From Sesamum alatum (Eukaryota > Streptophyta > Magnoliopsida > Lamiales > Pedaliaceae): a DNA stretch of 64,000 nt. The DNA lies in NCBI GenBank assembly GCA_034509735.1, contig JACGWO010000011.1:18079573-18143572 (forward strand), given 5' to 3'. The notes under the pieces are model-generated. The model was not told the DNA's origin and made no database searches. It saw only the letters and a program-made list of their open reading frames with translations. A program made the position numbers and the translations under genes. Shown piece by piece: positions 46,450 to 58,803 of the stretch (position 1 is the stretch's first letter; every line of letters begins with the position of its first letter).

Positions 46450-46821
46450 TCACCATAACCAAATCAAAACAAGTAAAATTAATGCGGCAACCAAACATTT
46501 ACGCAGGAATTTCACCTTTTTCCTCATTTCATACACCTCTACTTCCATTTTCTACAACACATTCAACTTCTTCTTCATGTCAGACACCTCTTATTCCATT
46601 TTGTTCAACTTGCGAATGAGCCCAGGTATGATCTTCTTTGCCCTAGTGCACATCGGTGGGTCTTCCCATTCAAAAAACCCACATCCATTGCCAATATCAT
46701 AACACCCATGAAACCTTCTTCCGGGATTCGAGTTCGTCCACGAGGTTCTCAAATACGCGATCTTACCACAATAGCACATCATAGGTGATTTTGTTGAACT
46801 TGTATCGCTTGTTGACGCCAT
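46450..46821 (-). pseudogene. GRF-type zinc-finger protein with two internal stops
   Basis: From ATG 46821 a short protein starts with a serine-rich leader and a GRF zinc finger: CYCGKIAYLRTSWTNSNPGR, then RFHGCYD and CGFFEWEDPP, with the cysteines and GRRF core in place. Then comes a basic helix (KKIIPGLIRKLNKME). In the same frame the reading continues as a coiled coil through TAA (codon 77) and TAG (codon 90) and ends in a hydrophobic tail (ALILLVLIWLW) at a TGA (46450-46452), 124 codons in all. GRF fingers bind nucleic acid in other proteins. Small GRF proteins with a C-terminal membrane-like helix are common in plant genomes and often repeat-associated. It runs towards the MuDR-type gene. 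Confidence 0.75.
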
Positions 46822-47228
46822 TATTTTAGAGTTGGACGATCAAATAGCTTGGTTGTTGAAGGAAGATGAAGAATGGTGTGGAGCCCTAATTCTTTGATTT
46901 TGCCTCTTTTCCCCCTTTTTCTTGTGCATTCTGCGTTTATGCCCTAACACAGCCAATTTATCCCTCCATTTCATAAGGACTTAACAGCCACGTGATTTTC
47001 ACGTGGCCATTCCGTTAACAAACTTAACGGAGGACGAAAATTGATACAAAATGTAAAATAAAGGACCAAAAGTGAGATTTACATAATGATCAGGACTAAA
47101 AATGAACAGGGCTTAAAATAAAGGACCAAAAATGAGATTTTCCCACCAAAATTATAACTCGTAAATGAGGGAGACCAAAACTATTTTAATGGTATTTTAT
47201 ATGCACCAAAAATGTATTTTTTCCGTAC

Positions 47229-47492
47229 ATTTTTCATCTCATTAGGTATGGAATTCTCATTAATTATCCCATAAGTTACAAAAATTCTCACTTTTAGTAT
47301 TTTCAACATATTTTCATTAGTATTTTGATAAAGTTAGCACGTGGTCGTTATCCAGAAGGACGAAGTGTTAACATTCACGCGCACTTATCTTTAAAATACT
47401 AACGAAATTTGGAAAAAAAACTAAAATATGAGAATTTTGTAACTAATGAACTAAATCATTAAAAATAATCCCCTAATTAATGGGACGAAAAG
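47229..47492. mobile_element. MITE with inverted arms
   Basis: CATTAATTATCCCATAAGTTAC and ACAAAAATTCTCA on the left are mirrored by TGAGAATTTTGTAACTAATG and CCCCTAATTAATGGG on the right. It abuts the outer element at 47228. Confidence 0.55.
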
Positions 47493-48673
47493 TATATTAA
47501 CCTTAAGATGTGAAATGAACAATGCAATTTGCCCTCCAACTTAATCCACTTGTGTGATAGGTGTTGGCATGACTAGCCCATATATAGGTTAAACTATAAA
47601 ATGATTCATCTATTTGGAGTCAAATCCATGAAGACCTTGGGTATATAATATTTTAATTTGACTGTTAAAACTCATACTAAATAATTCATTAACTAGCTAT
47701 ATGTATGAGCATTAATTTGTACTTAAAGGGTGTTTGTTTGAGCTTATAAGCTTTTAAAAAATCTTATAAGATGTTACAAAATATTTGGCAAATATTTTAG
47801 AAAAAGATTTTAAAGGTTTAAAACTAAGATGTTAGGAGCTTATTAGCTCTTTAGAAAACAAAAGTAAGGAGTTGCCAACTTATTATTAAAATCTTAACAA
47901 TATTTTTCAAATTAATTATAAATTTATCATTACTGACGTCATATAATGATGGTTTTTTCTCTTCATGGGGTGTTTTTCTTCTCTCTTCATGAGAGTTTAG
48001 GATAAAACATCATTACCGACATCAATTGAAGTTTTTCAGGTGGCACCTGACTGGTCAAGTTGTAAATCTGATCTTCTATTCCCTCTCACCATCTACCATT
48101 AGTTCCTCATTATTTGAATTTGCCTATTTTATTCCTATCTTTTCCTATTGCTTTAGTCCCTATTTTCTTTTTCTTATGATTTGTTTGTTTTCATCGTTTT
48201 GTTGTTGCGTTTATCTCTAGAGTATAACTGACTTGGTTGGACATTTGTCTTTGATCTCTTTACTAAGCTCTTCTTTATTTTCAATGAAAGAGATTTCGGG
48301 AATAAGTTTTGATCTGAAGCTGACTTGAGGATAAAATCACATATGTGAATATTTCCAAAGAGGTGTGGAAATAGAATTATGATAACACTCTGATGGTGGG
48401 TAAGATTCACACTGAGCATATCATTTTGAGGCACTGAAAACTGTTCTATTTCGTATTCTTGGCCTAGGTAGAAGTATGCAAGTTCGTCGAATAGAGGAAA
48501 GCATGTTTTCTATAGTCTTTTCTTGCCCTATTGATCTAAAACACACATTAAAAGGAGGGGCATGATTTTTTGAGAAAGAAATTAATTGTCTTTAACGGGG
48601 TTAAGAAAGGTCAACAATTGACGAAAGTTGACTTAAATTGAAGTGATTTTACAGTGTTTGTTCATGACCTACC
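47493..48673. other. Non-coding; MITE-like patch at 47705-47940
   Basis: GGGTGTTTGTTTGAGCTTATAAGC and repeated CTTATAAGATGTTA words resemble hAT MITE ends and the text in the NPF intron at 62520-62800. No gene in the rest. Confidence 0.35.
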
Positions 48674-49217
48674 TAAAAGAATCGGTACGGCCGAGGAATG
48701 CAGCGAATGCGTAATATAAGAGAAATTAAAAATGATTTTAAAATGGTGTTACCTTTGAATTCCCAGGCATTTGGTATATTCAAAAACATCTAACATAAGT
48801 AAAAATATACTTGAACATGTGGCTAGAGGAGGAACGAAAAAGTACAATAACTTAAATTGGAATATTACCTTTTTTGTTTCACATGTAGAACGGAAACAAG
48901 CATTGATTCCCTTATTGTTCCTTTTCCGTTCACCTTAGGATTCAAATTAGAACCCCTCTAATTTGTCCACACTACACTTATGGAAGCAAATCTAGATCTA
49001 CTGCTAGGTAGAAGCTAGATCAAGGAATTAAGAAACGGAAAACATATTACACTATTGATTAGTGTATATGTATTTCTCATTATCTCATCTTGAATCTAAT
49101 TCAAAGAAGACTCAAAAATGGAGAAAAAATGGAGGAATTTCGTGGCTTAGTGAGAGAGAGTGCAAGTTAGGAAGTTGAAAAGTGTATACATGTCTTGTGT
49201 GTAGTGTAATCAAATTA

Positions 49218-50343
49218 GGATTAAAGGCATTTTTGGTCCTGTAACTATACCACATTCTCATTTTAATCATCTATCTTTTTAGGGTTCCAAAAAGGACCTG
49301 TAACTTTTTCATTGTCACGATTTTGGTCCACATGTCGCCAGAAATTTTTGGAAGTTGCCGAAAATTTCTGTGGTGGCATTTTAAATTGGTGGAAGTGTTT
49401 TTATTGATTGATTATGCATGACATGGCGATTACTAGGCAATTATATGGCTTTAATTATAAAAAAAATGTTGACATGGCTTTAAATTTAAAAAATATATTA
49501 TTTTTCTTCATATTTGTAAAAAGTAAAAATAATGTTTTTTTCCTCTTCCAATTACTTATTATTAATTAATTTAAAATATTATTTTAATTTACATATATTG
49601 ATAAAAATATATCAATTAAATATTAAATATAAAAAATACTATTAAGATTATTAATTATATATGTTAAAATAAAAAATACTTTTTTATTATTTATAGACTC
49701 TAAAAAAAATAAAATATATTTATGAAAATATTAATATATATAAATAATTATATATATACAGAATTAATATATATCTCATTTAATAGATATATATATATAT
49801 ACTTTGCCGCCGCCGCCGCAGCGGCGACGACAACTGTCGCTTCAAGGGGGCGTCGATGCTGCCTCAGCTACAGCAATGGTCGCCGCAAGGGAAGGGGGCC
49901 GACGCCGTCGCCCCCCTTCCCTGCCGCATATGTCGCTCAGCGTCGCCCCTCTTCCCTTGCTAAGCGGCGGCGGCCGCTTAACAAATATATTTAATTAATA
50001 TATTTAAATTAAAATAATATTTTAAATTAGTTACTAATATATCACTGGAAAAGAAAAATATTATTATTATTTTTAAAAACATTAAGAATCCCTTTTATAA
50101 TTAACGCCACATCAACATTTTTTTATAATTATCACCGTGTCATGCATAATGAACCAATAAAATCACTTCCCCCAATTTAAAATGCCACCTCAGAAATTTC
50201 CGACGACTTTCAAAATTTTCCGGCGAAAAATGGACCAAAATTGTGACAATTGAAAAGTTACAGGACCTTTTTGGAACCCTATAAAGATAAAGGACTAATA
50301 CGAGAATGGGGTATAGTTACAGGACCAAAAATGCCTTTAATCC
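49218..50343. mobile_element. Fold-back MULE with GC-rich cargo
   Basis: 1126 bp flanked by perfect 9-bp duplications ATCAAATTA (49209-49217 and 50344-50352), the Mutator signature. The ends GGATTAAAGGCATTTTTGGT and its reverse complement open arms that keep matching for about 350 bp on each side, so nearly the whole element folds back. The loop holds a GC-rich insert at 49803-49980 quite unlike the AT-rich arms. No transposase. Confidence 0.85.
49803..49980 (+). other. GC-rich captured segment in the MULE
   Basis: About 180 bp rich in GCCGCC/GGCGGC with GC far above the flanks (under 20% GC on either side). Both long plus-strand frames are alanine/arginine/proline-rich and have no recognised family. 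It looks like a captured host gene 5' end, as in Pack-MULEs, or a GC-rich low-complexity insert. Confidence 0.5.
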
Positions 50344-51338
50344 ATCAAATTACATACAAAACAAGTTATTTCCAAAATAACTTCCACACACTATGCACAA
50401 CATGTGCACCAGTACCCATCATGACAAGCCACATCATTGTTTACGTGGATGATTTTCAACTTCTCTTCAACCTGCACAAAACCTTTGAGCTTGAATTTCA
50501 AGTCATGGACCGGTTTTGAACGGTCTTGAATTAATCAAATTAAATCAAGCCAATCAAGATTCATGGGTTGCATATTAATCCAATTAATATTAAATTTTAT
50601 TGAAATCCAAAAGTTTATTTAATCCAATTAAATAAACATAAGCTCAAGCACTAATTAATTGATCCAATCAAATAATTAAATCAAATCCAATAAATTAATC
50701 CAATTAATTTAAAGGTGTTAAGTTCAAAATTAATTAATCCAATTAATTAATTCCTGGGTCATCCATCCAATGAATTTTTCAATAAATGATCCAATCATTT
50801 ATATTCTCCTTGAATTAATTTAATCCAATTAAATTAATTCGCTTCTTTCAGAATTAATTCCAAATTAATTCCACTACTCCCATAGTGATTTTTGTGTGAC
50901 TCTTTAGGTTTACCCTCAGCTAGACGTGGGCTTGTGTCCAATACAATTGATTAATTAAATTCGATTTAATTAATTATCTCTAATTAATCATTAGTCAGAA
51001 ATGCCCGTCACCATGGGTGGCCGTCTAGCAACATTCCATGACACTAGAAACTAGGTAAATGTTGGTGTGAATATTTAGGATCCGAGTCCATATAGGTACA
51101 GTCCTTCCGTTGACCATCTCCCGGCCTTAGTCTAGGGCATGAAAATGGGCGTCGGTTCCCATCCTGGACCAGGAAACTATGCTTCAAACTTGAGACGCGT
51201 TTACTCTATTGATCGACCTAGAGAACCATTTCCTACTCGACCAATCGCCACGTCCGTAGACTTAAAGAGTCTGAACCATCTCAGGACGTATAGGAGACAT
51301 AGTTGTCAAATACTGACAGGGGACAGATTCTCTCTTAG

Positions 51339-53326
51339 TGTTAGAATAGGTGACCATGTAAGCCAATTTTAGCGGGTATATGTAACCTATGTCTAGACAA
51401 TTATAGGTGTTTGATAAATCATTAATGAATAAAGAAGTGAATTTCATTTGGCATTACTTTGTTTGTGTTCACTTATATCTGTTTTCTATATCTGTTCACT
51501 ACGCAAACAAAGCCCACGGACTGAGAATCAATTTCGGGGACTGGGACTACGCTTGGAGGTAGGTCCATGGAATCAGTCTTCCCGAATCAGTCCGGAAATC
51601 TCCAAGTCAAGGAATCCCGAAAATGGGTACCGGGATTCCATTTGAGACTTGCACTAAGCACCTGCTGTCGTGTTTCATCGACGGGTGACGAGGGTCGTCT
51701 AAGCAGTGTTAGTGGGTTAGCATGTTAGGACGCAGCTGACTGAGGTGACTCGCGGGAACCGTCTTACGGAGGACCTTGAGTATGGTCAGCAAGGTATGAC
51801 GTGTATTCCCGGTTCCAACGGTACAGGTCAAGTCCTTTGACTTGAGGAATTGCTGAGTTTACCTGTACATCAGGGCTGTATCTTAGGTATGGTGAGAGAT
51901 TGCCAGAATTCTCTTTGGTAGTCATAAGCCATGTCTAGTGCAGTTCTGGTGTGCAAAGTGACAGTAGTTTCCAAGAAAGGATCTGTCTCCTGTCAATAGG
52001 TTTTGGCAGTTGAGTCTCATATATACTCTAGGTCTTGTTCCTAAAACTGTGGCCACAGTGACTGAACAGAAGGGAAGGATTCCCTTGCGGCGTTTAGTGA
52101 GGACAGACCAACACTTAGGTCCAAAATGGGTATCTGCATTTTCCGTGCCCTAGACTCTAAGTGATGAGACCGAAGACAGAAGGACAAGTGTACTGTTAGA
52201 ACCTAAATGTTCATCCCTGAATATTTCACCTAGTCTCTAGTGCCATGGACCGTTGCTAGATGGCCACCCATGGTAACGGAAGGATTCTAGGAATCCGACC
52301 AAGTCTAGCTGAAAGGTGAACCTAAAGAGTCACACACTATCCACACACATTTAGATATTTAATTAGGAATTAAATATTGGAGTGAAGGAATGATTAAATT
52401 GGATTTAATCGGGTCCTTTATTTTTCTTGGAGAAATAATTCCTTCTATTAGATATAAGGAATTAAATTGATAAATTAGATTTATCAAAGGGATTTATTTA
52501 ATGGGCTTAAATAATATTTATATTTATTTTAGCCTCTTGGAAATATTTAAATAGGTTTTAAATATTCCATTAAATTAAATTAAATCAACGGTTGAGATCA
52601 ATGGGAGAGATGGATGGCTAGGACTGTTTTGACTAGGTCAAAATACTACTTTGACTAGGACTTTGACTAGGTCAAAATCCTAGTCAAATTAGAGTTCTTG
52701 AAAGAGGAGTTTAAAGAGGATTAAACTCCTCTTCTATATAAACCCCTAGCATCCTACAAGTTGCATGATGATGAAATTCCAACACACACAACACACACAC
52801 ACAACTCGGCTCTCTCTCCCTCTATCTCGTCCGCCCTCTCTCTCTCACACACTCCAAGAAAATTATTTTTTCTTTGTTCTCTTGTTCTTGGAACATTAGA
52901 ACTTGATGAATCAATACCGTTAATTTATAACGTGTTGTTGATTCATCCACTCCAAAATATAAACTTGTTCATTGCTAGCACGACGTGCAAGATACGTGGG
53001 TGGATCGTGTGTCACGATTTGGAGGGTCTCAAGAACGAGATCTTGGTGCAAAACGGGGAACAACGCGTGTAGCCGTTGAAGATGAAAACGACAACGGGTA
53101 GGTCTCGTTTATGATTTTCGTCTCTTTTATTTTTTCAACCCTATGGCCTCCATGATTCTTTTATGTTTTATTATTCATGAGATACACCGAACACCCGGGA
53201 ATTTCAAAGGCACACCCTTTGAAACGTGTTCTTGAATTTAAAGCATGTTTAAATTCCGCATTTATTTTTAATTATACCGCGCTTCCGCATTCGCGCTTTT
53301 CCCGGGACGATCCACAATTCCTTTCA
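51339..53326 (+). mobile_element. Solo copia LTR, plus strand
   Basis: 1988 bp, TGTTAGAATAGGTGACC at the start and CACAATTCCTTTCA at the end, flanked by perfect 5-bp duplications CTTAG (51334-51338 and 53327-53331). There is no internal region, so this is a solo LTR left by recombination between the two LTRs of a former element. It sits inside an LTR of the same family in opposite orientation. Confidence 0.9.
52735..52742 (+). promoter_or_regulatory. Putative TATA box of the solo LTR
   Basis: TATATAAA at 52735-52742, about 590 bp before the LTR end, in the same place as CTATAAATA of the LTR at 6491-8036. CT-rich leader text follows, as in plant retroelement promoters. Confidence 0.35.
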
Positions 53327-53501
53327 CTTAGAACCCACATCCTCACTACATACTCCGACTGCACTGGACAAGGCTTATAATGACCATATCAAAGAAATGG
53401 TCACCCCTCGCCAGATCCAAGATATAACCTCATATGCATGCAACTGCCATGAATCATCAAGTCCGAGGACTAATCCCGTACTATCGGAATCGGGAATACC
53501 A

Positions 53502-55724
53502 TGAAGGACAAGCGGATCCGCCCGGGAGCGCGAGCGGAAGCGAGGAAGCGCGAAAAGTAGTGCGTAAATTTAAATCTAATTTAAATAAACGAACCCCAAG
53601 GGGTGTACCCTTGGGTGCTCAACCGGGCGTTCGATGTAGGATGTGTAAATATTAGAAATATATATTTAAACACATAGGGCATAGATGTATATTAAATCAA
53701 TCAAAGCGTAGTAAAACCGTTACCTTTGATTGTTTAGCGTATGCTCCCGGCTACTAGCGTTGTTCCTTCTCCAGAATGCTCACGAAATCCAAACGTATGG
53801 ATTCTCCAAAGGTGATCCACACCACACCGGAAGAAACACACGTTCTTCTTGCTAGAAAAGAACGGGTTTAAGAAGGAATCGATTTAAGAGAAGAACACTA
53901 TGAATTAGTGCTCTCTTAAACTTACTTTGTTCTTCTTCTTGATTCAAAATCAAGTGAAGAACACAAGTGTAAGAGAGGGAGAGAGGCCGAGAGTTTGAGA
54001 GAGAGGAGAGGATTTTTTTTTTCTTCTCTTTTTCCTAGAAAAAGATGAATAATGAATCACTTATGCTTGGTGTTGTATATTCTAATATATATACATAATT
54101 AATGTGATTATTGGAATGTGTCTAGGTTCATCCAAGGATGTCTAGATTCATTCTAATCAATCACCATCAATTCTTCAATCAAGCCTATCAAAATTTATGG
54201 TATGATCAAATCATACCAAAAGGGAAGAGCTTGATTGGAGTTGATTTGTCTCTTTCCAAAAGCGATAAGTCAATATACCACCTAGCATGAAACATGGCTG
54301 ATTTTGCTTCCTCCAAGGGAGCATGTCGGCCATGTTTAATTAAGGGAAGAAGTCCAACTTCTTCCTATTCAAAAATAGAAATTATTTTCTCTCGGGTATA
54401 ATTTAACGGACCGGGTTTTATCGTCATCCAATTACGACGAACCCAACATTAAATCCAATTTAATGTCCATTTAAATTATTCTTGTTGATCTTTTAATCCA
54501 ATTAAAAGATCCAACATCTCAACGTCTCAACTTTCCATATTTAATCGAAAATCCAATTTACCGATTAAACGGAAGCCCGATACAATATCGGCCGGTCCAT
54601 CCAATGGACTTCCTTTAAGTAATCCAATTACTTATTTTATCCTTCGACATTGACTCCAAGTCGAGAACCTCCTCGGTGATTTGTGTGTGACCCTTTAGGT
54701 TCACCCTCAGCTAGACTTGGGCCCGTGTTCCACAAGGGCCCGTTACCATGGGTGGCCGTCTAGCAACAGTCCATGGCACTAGAGACTAGGTGAATTGGCG
54801 TGAACATTTAGGCGCCCATTCCGTACGGGACGATCCTTTCGTCTACCGTCTCCCGGCCTTAGTCTAGGGTATGGAATTGGGCGTCGGTTCCCATCCTTGA
54901 CTAGGCACCTATGCTTAATACTCGAGACCACGTATGCTTCATTGCATCGACACAGGAAACCATTCCCTGTTCGACCAACTACTGTGGCCACAACTTTAAA
55001 CAGCATGAACGTGTCTCCGAGTGCATAGGAGATACCTCTGTCACATACTGACAGGGGACGGATCCTCGTCTTGGAATCCACCGTCCTCGCTACACATTCC
55101 GACTGCACTGGACAAGGCTTATGATAATCATCTTACAGAATGATTACCTCTCGCCAGATCCAAGATACAGCCGTCCTATGCACGCGACTGCCATGATTCC
55201 TCAAGTCTGAGGATTACTCTCGTACTATTGGAACCGGGGAAAAGTAATCATACCGACCAAGCCTCCAAGGCTTCCATATGATGATCCCCGCGAGTCAGTC
55301 CAGTCGGCTCGACCCCAGTCGACCAACCCATCAAGATCGTGTAGGCGTCCATGCCTGTCGCCAAGGAAACACGACACTCATTCAATGAACACGACTCTTG
55401 ACGCAAGTCTCAATAGGACTCTCGATGCCCTGTCTCGAGGTCCTCGACTTGGAACGTTTCAGACCCAAATCTTAATCAGTTGGTTTCATGACCACCATCC
55501 AATGCGTGACCCAACTACATGAGTTGTTATCCATGGTCTGTGGGCTTTGTTGTGATATAAGTTAAACACCGTTTTAACAAATGTAAGATGAGAGCAACAA
55601 AGAAGGTACCATTGGTGACGAACACTCATCTTATTCATCACGTAATAATATTACATCTACATCAAGTTGTCGAATAGGTCACAAATTGCCAAACCTATTG
55701 GCTTTCTGGTCACCTATTCCAACA
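53502..55724 (-). mobile_element. Solo copia LTR, minus strand
   Basis: 2223 bp, window-order start TGAAGGACAAGCGGATCCG and end CACCTATTCCAACA, flanked by perfect 5-bp duplications TACCA (53497-53501 and 55725-55729). No internal region, hence a solo LTR. It lies in the same host LTR, 170 bp after the end of the plus-strand solo LTR. A 109-codon frame on its coding strand (55108-54779) is discussed in the findings. Confidence 0.9.
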
Positions 55725-56199
55725 TACCAATCATACCGACCAAGCCTCCAACGCTTCCATATGATGATTCCCACGAGTCAGTTCAGTCAGTCGACTACCT
55801 TGCCAACTAACCCACTAAAATTGCATAGACGACCTATGTCTGGCACCGATGAAACTCGGCACTCAGCCAATGAATGCAATACTTAGTGCAAGTCTCTATA
55901 GGGCACTCGAGGCCCAGTCTTGAGGTCCTCTTCTTCGAACGTTTCAGACCGACCCTCAAGGAGTTGGTTTCATAGCCGCCAACCTATGCGCAACTAAACT
56001 CAAAGGGTTTAACCAATCGGTCTGTGGGCATTTATTGTGACATTGAACACCATTCAATGTGAGTAGTAAGCATAACAAACACATTTTTTCAATGATGAAT
56101 GCTTACTTTATCCATCAGAATAATATTACTTTGATAAAGATCGACGAATAGTTCCCAGAACAACCAATCTAATTGACTTTCTAGTCACCTATTTTAACA

Positions 56200-58342
56200 A
56201 TCTCCCACTTGACCACAAAGCCAATTACCCATGTTGCTCAGAACCTTCTGAGCATGAGCAATCTTCGATCCTGGCTTGATCTTTCGGGTCTACTATATTT
56301 CTCTGTCGAAGTAACACAGTCCAACCGTGTCACCTCTTCCTACCATTGCTGCCTGCAAATGGTGGTTGTCTAAGAATTTTTTCATGGATCTATGATGAGA
56401 TCTCAAGCCCAAAAGGTTTTGCCAAGCCTAGTTGTTCGCCTCCAAGGCAACTACTGGCTCGGCCGTGCTAGGCACCACATCCATCCTATGGATACGGTTT
56501 TCAATCCAAACCACTTTCCAGAAATGACTTCCAAATTCGCCATACATTCGACTTTCATAATGACATGTCGTGGTATCCCGCTTGAAACCTTTCCAAGCCA
56601 CCACACTCACCATTAAGTCCAAATGTACATACATATTGAGACAAAACATTATTCACATGATTCTGAAAGCTAGTACCGCTATAGCCTTCCAGAATCAACC
56701 CTCCACAAAATGTGCATCAAGAACACTTCTTTAATCCTTATTCATGTATTAAAGACTGTTCTCAACAGTTGTCTACTGCGTTCTCGGCACAAGCCTAATA
56801 ACCGTTGTTATGCCCAAAGTATACACAATATCAGGCTCAATGTACGAACAATATTTTGATGCTGCTTAAAGCAAATACGTAGGGGATGTCAAACATCTAA
56901 GATTTCTCATCATTCTAACGTGATTGAGTCTTGAACAACGTACCTCGTATAAAGGAATCCAATTCCTCTCATAGAGAATTGCGTGAACAATGCTCGTGTT
57001 TCAGTATTTCCTAACATCTTAAATCCATTCCAAATGAATAAGACATTACACACTAAATACTTGGAACAAAACTATCCTCCCAATGACCCTAAAGCCCATT
57101 ACTAATCGAGTCATACTCTGTAATTAAACTCGTCAAAACGAATTCCAGTTATACAAAATTTCAAACCCAGTTTGAATTTTCATGACGGATCCTATAGCTC
57201 TAAGCCCCGATGTCCAACATCGCTTCTCCTTGTATCTTTTGGATGATAATCCAATTGACCCAACAGGCCCAGAAACCTATACCTTTCAAGTAACTAAGGT
57301 ATCTGGTTATCCCTAGGAGGACTGGAATATAGTCAGTGGAATAATATAATTACAGATGATGTTTGCATTATTTTGCATTAAACCTGCACAAATTAGACAC
57401 CTAGTCTAATTTGTCTCCCACTAGTCCCTTGACGTATGTGGCACCATCCCATGTACTCAAGAACTTTGTTGGATACAGGCTTGCCAAACCATATCATATA
57501 TGACAACTAGATCATGACTATTAGAAAATGCCATGTTTCTCAACTTGGCAACCTTTCAAGTCCATGTCTAGACGGTTTAAGGTAATCCAGTGAAACCTCG
57601 ATCGAACGAAGTCTAACAAGGTTCAATTTCTCCCTTATCAGAGACCGTTCAACCATGGTCCTTATAGGAAGAATTCCACTGAGTGAGAATTCCATTCTCA
57701 TCTGGATATTCAAGAACTCACACTAAATACACGCCCCTTCAATCTAATCGAGAGGTTTAATTTTGCAACTAGCTTAGTTCACCACTCCAAGTCTAATTCT
57801 CCAAACCTACACAAGGTCCTTAGACTTGTGAACCCTCTTCTGGTCCTGTGTATTCAGTAACCTGCGAATGTCTAAATGGATCCACTTTAATAAACTTTTG
57901 GCAAGCCCACTTTGTCTAACAAAGAAGCTTTATGGTCGTTCCATCTCAGAGGACTTGTAAGCTAGTCGACTCAAATTGTCTATCGCTAGACTCTTTGAAT
58001 CTTCCACCTTCCTCGTCCTTAACTAGAGAAAAACCATCCTAGCTTATGGATGCCAAATTCATAAGTTTATCTTGATTATCCATTTTAATCATTTGATATT
58101 GAGTACTCATAACCCGATTATGGGATAGTGTTTAAGGATAATTATGTATCCCACCTAGCAGACAAGAATAACCATTCTTTATCAAATAAAGCAATTTTAT
58201 TGATCAAACGTATGTAATTCAAAAATTGTCCAACGGTACATAAAAATATACTTTGATCATGCTAGGTTACATAATTCTCATCTAACTCTATCCTAAAATG
58301 ATCACTGCAATGCTAAGCCTAACTAGTCCCTTCATTTTCTAC
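56200..58342 (-). pseudogene. Copia pol debris (3' part), minus strand
   Basis: Antisense copy of the region 4420-6490 of the first copia element, starting with the polypurine tract (56200-56214). Shared words include GCTCGGCCGTGCTAGGCACC (56458, reverse of 6330) and CATGATCA...CTAGGTTAC near 58260 (reverse of 4480). Stops and indels fill every frame. Gag and the 5' half of pol are missing. Confidence 0.7.
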
Positions 58343-58803
58343 TTGTGTTCTTCACTTGGTTTTGAATCAAGAGTAAGAATAAAGTAGGTTTAAGAGAACA
58401 CTAATTCATAGTGTTCTTCTCTTTAAACCGATTCCTTCATTAAACCCGTTTTCTTTCTAACAAGGAGAAAGTGCGTTTCTTCCGGTGTGGTGTGGATCAC
58501 CATTGGAGAATCCATACGTTTGGATTTCATGAGCATTCCGGAGAAGGAACAACGCAAGTAGCCGCGTGCACGTAGATCATCAAAGGTAACGGTTTCATTA
58601 TGCTTTGGTTGATTTACTATCTATCTATGCCCTATGTGATTTATGTACGCATTTGACATTTACACATCCTACATCGAACGCCCGGTTCAGCACCCAAGGG
58701 CACACCCCTTGGGATATGTTTATTTAAATTGGATTTAAATTTATGCACATTACTCGCTTTCTCACTTCCGCTCACGCTCCCGGGCGGATCCACTTGTCCT
58801 TCA
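58343..58803 (+). repeat. Inverted piece of copia LTR
   Basis: Matches the last ~460 bp of the LTR in plus orientation, from CTTGTGTTCTTCACTTGG to the LTR terminus GGATCCACTTGTCCTTCA. The adjoining LTR DNA to the right is in minus orientation, continuing from exactly where this piece would end. The LTR end was flipped in place. Confidence 0.7.

Larger units (their letters stand above)
44114..47144 (+). mobile_element. Mutator-like element (MULE) with two genes
   Basis: 3031 bp bounded by ~180-bp terminal inverted repeats of about 90% identity (GGGAAAATCTCATTTTTGGT at the left, the reverse complement at the right). It is flanked by a perfect 10-bp direct repeat ACCAAAATTA (44104-44113 and 47145-47154), within the 8-11 bp range of Mutator elements. 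It carries a plus-strand MuDR-type remnant and a convergent GRF zinc-finger gene. The central transposase domain is missing, so it is non-autonomous. Confidence 0.85.
42537..47228. mobile_element. Older inverted-repeat element, split by a MULE
   Basis: The left arm (about 42537-42660: AAAATACCACTAAAACAG, then CATTTACAAGTTATAGTTTTGG) is mirrored at 47145-47228 by CCAAAATTATAACTCGTAAATG and TTTAATGGTATTTTA. Text before the inner insertion (44040-44113) supplies the rest of the right arm. Removing the 3.03-kb insertion leaves an element of about 1.65 kb. Its own target duplication is not clear. It holds two further MITEs. Confidence 0.6.
48674..56199 (-). repeat. Copia 3' LTR interrupted by three nested insertions
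   Basis: Minus-strand LTR of the 2-kb family. It starts TAAAAGAATCGGTACGG at the left (TG mutated to TA) and ends TAGTCACCTATTTTAACA at the right, followed by the polypurine tract ATCTCCCACTTGACC (antisense). Subtracting the insertions 49218-50343, 51339-53326 and 53502-55724 with their target duplications leaves about 2170 bp, the normal LTR length (other copies 1988-2223 bp). Host pieces are 48674-49217, 50353-51338, 53332-53501 and 55730-56199. Confidence 0.85.

Noticed and set aside
51139..51645. Frames across the solo-LTR border
   Set aside because: They lie in LTR DNA and one crosses an insertion junction; no conserved product.
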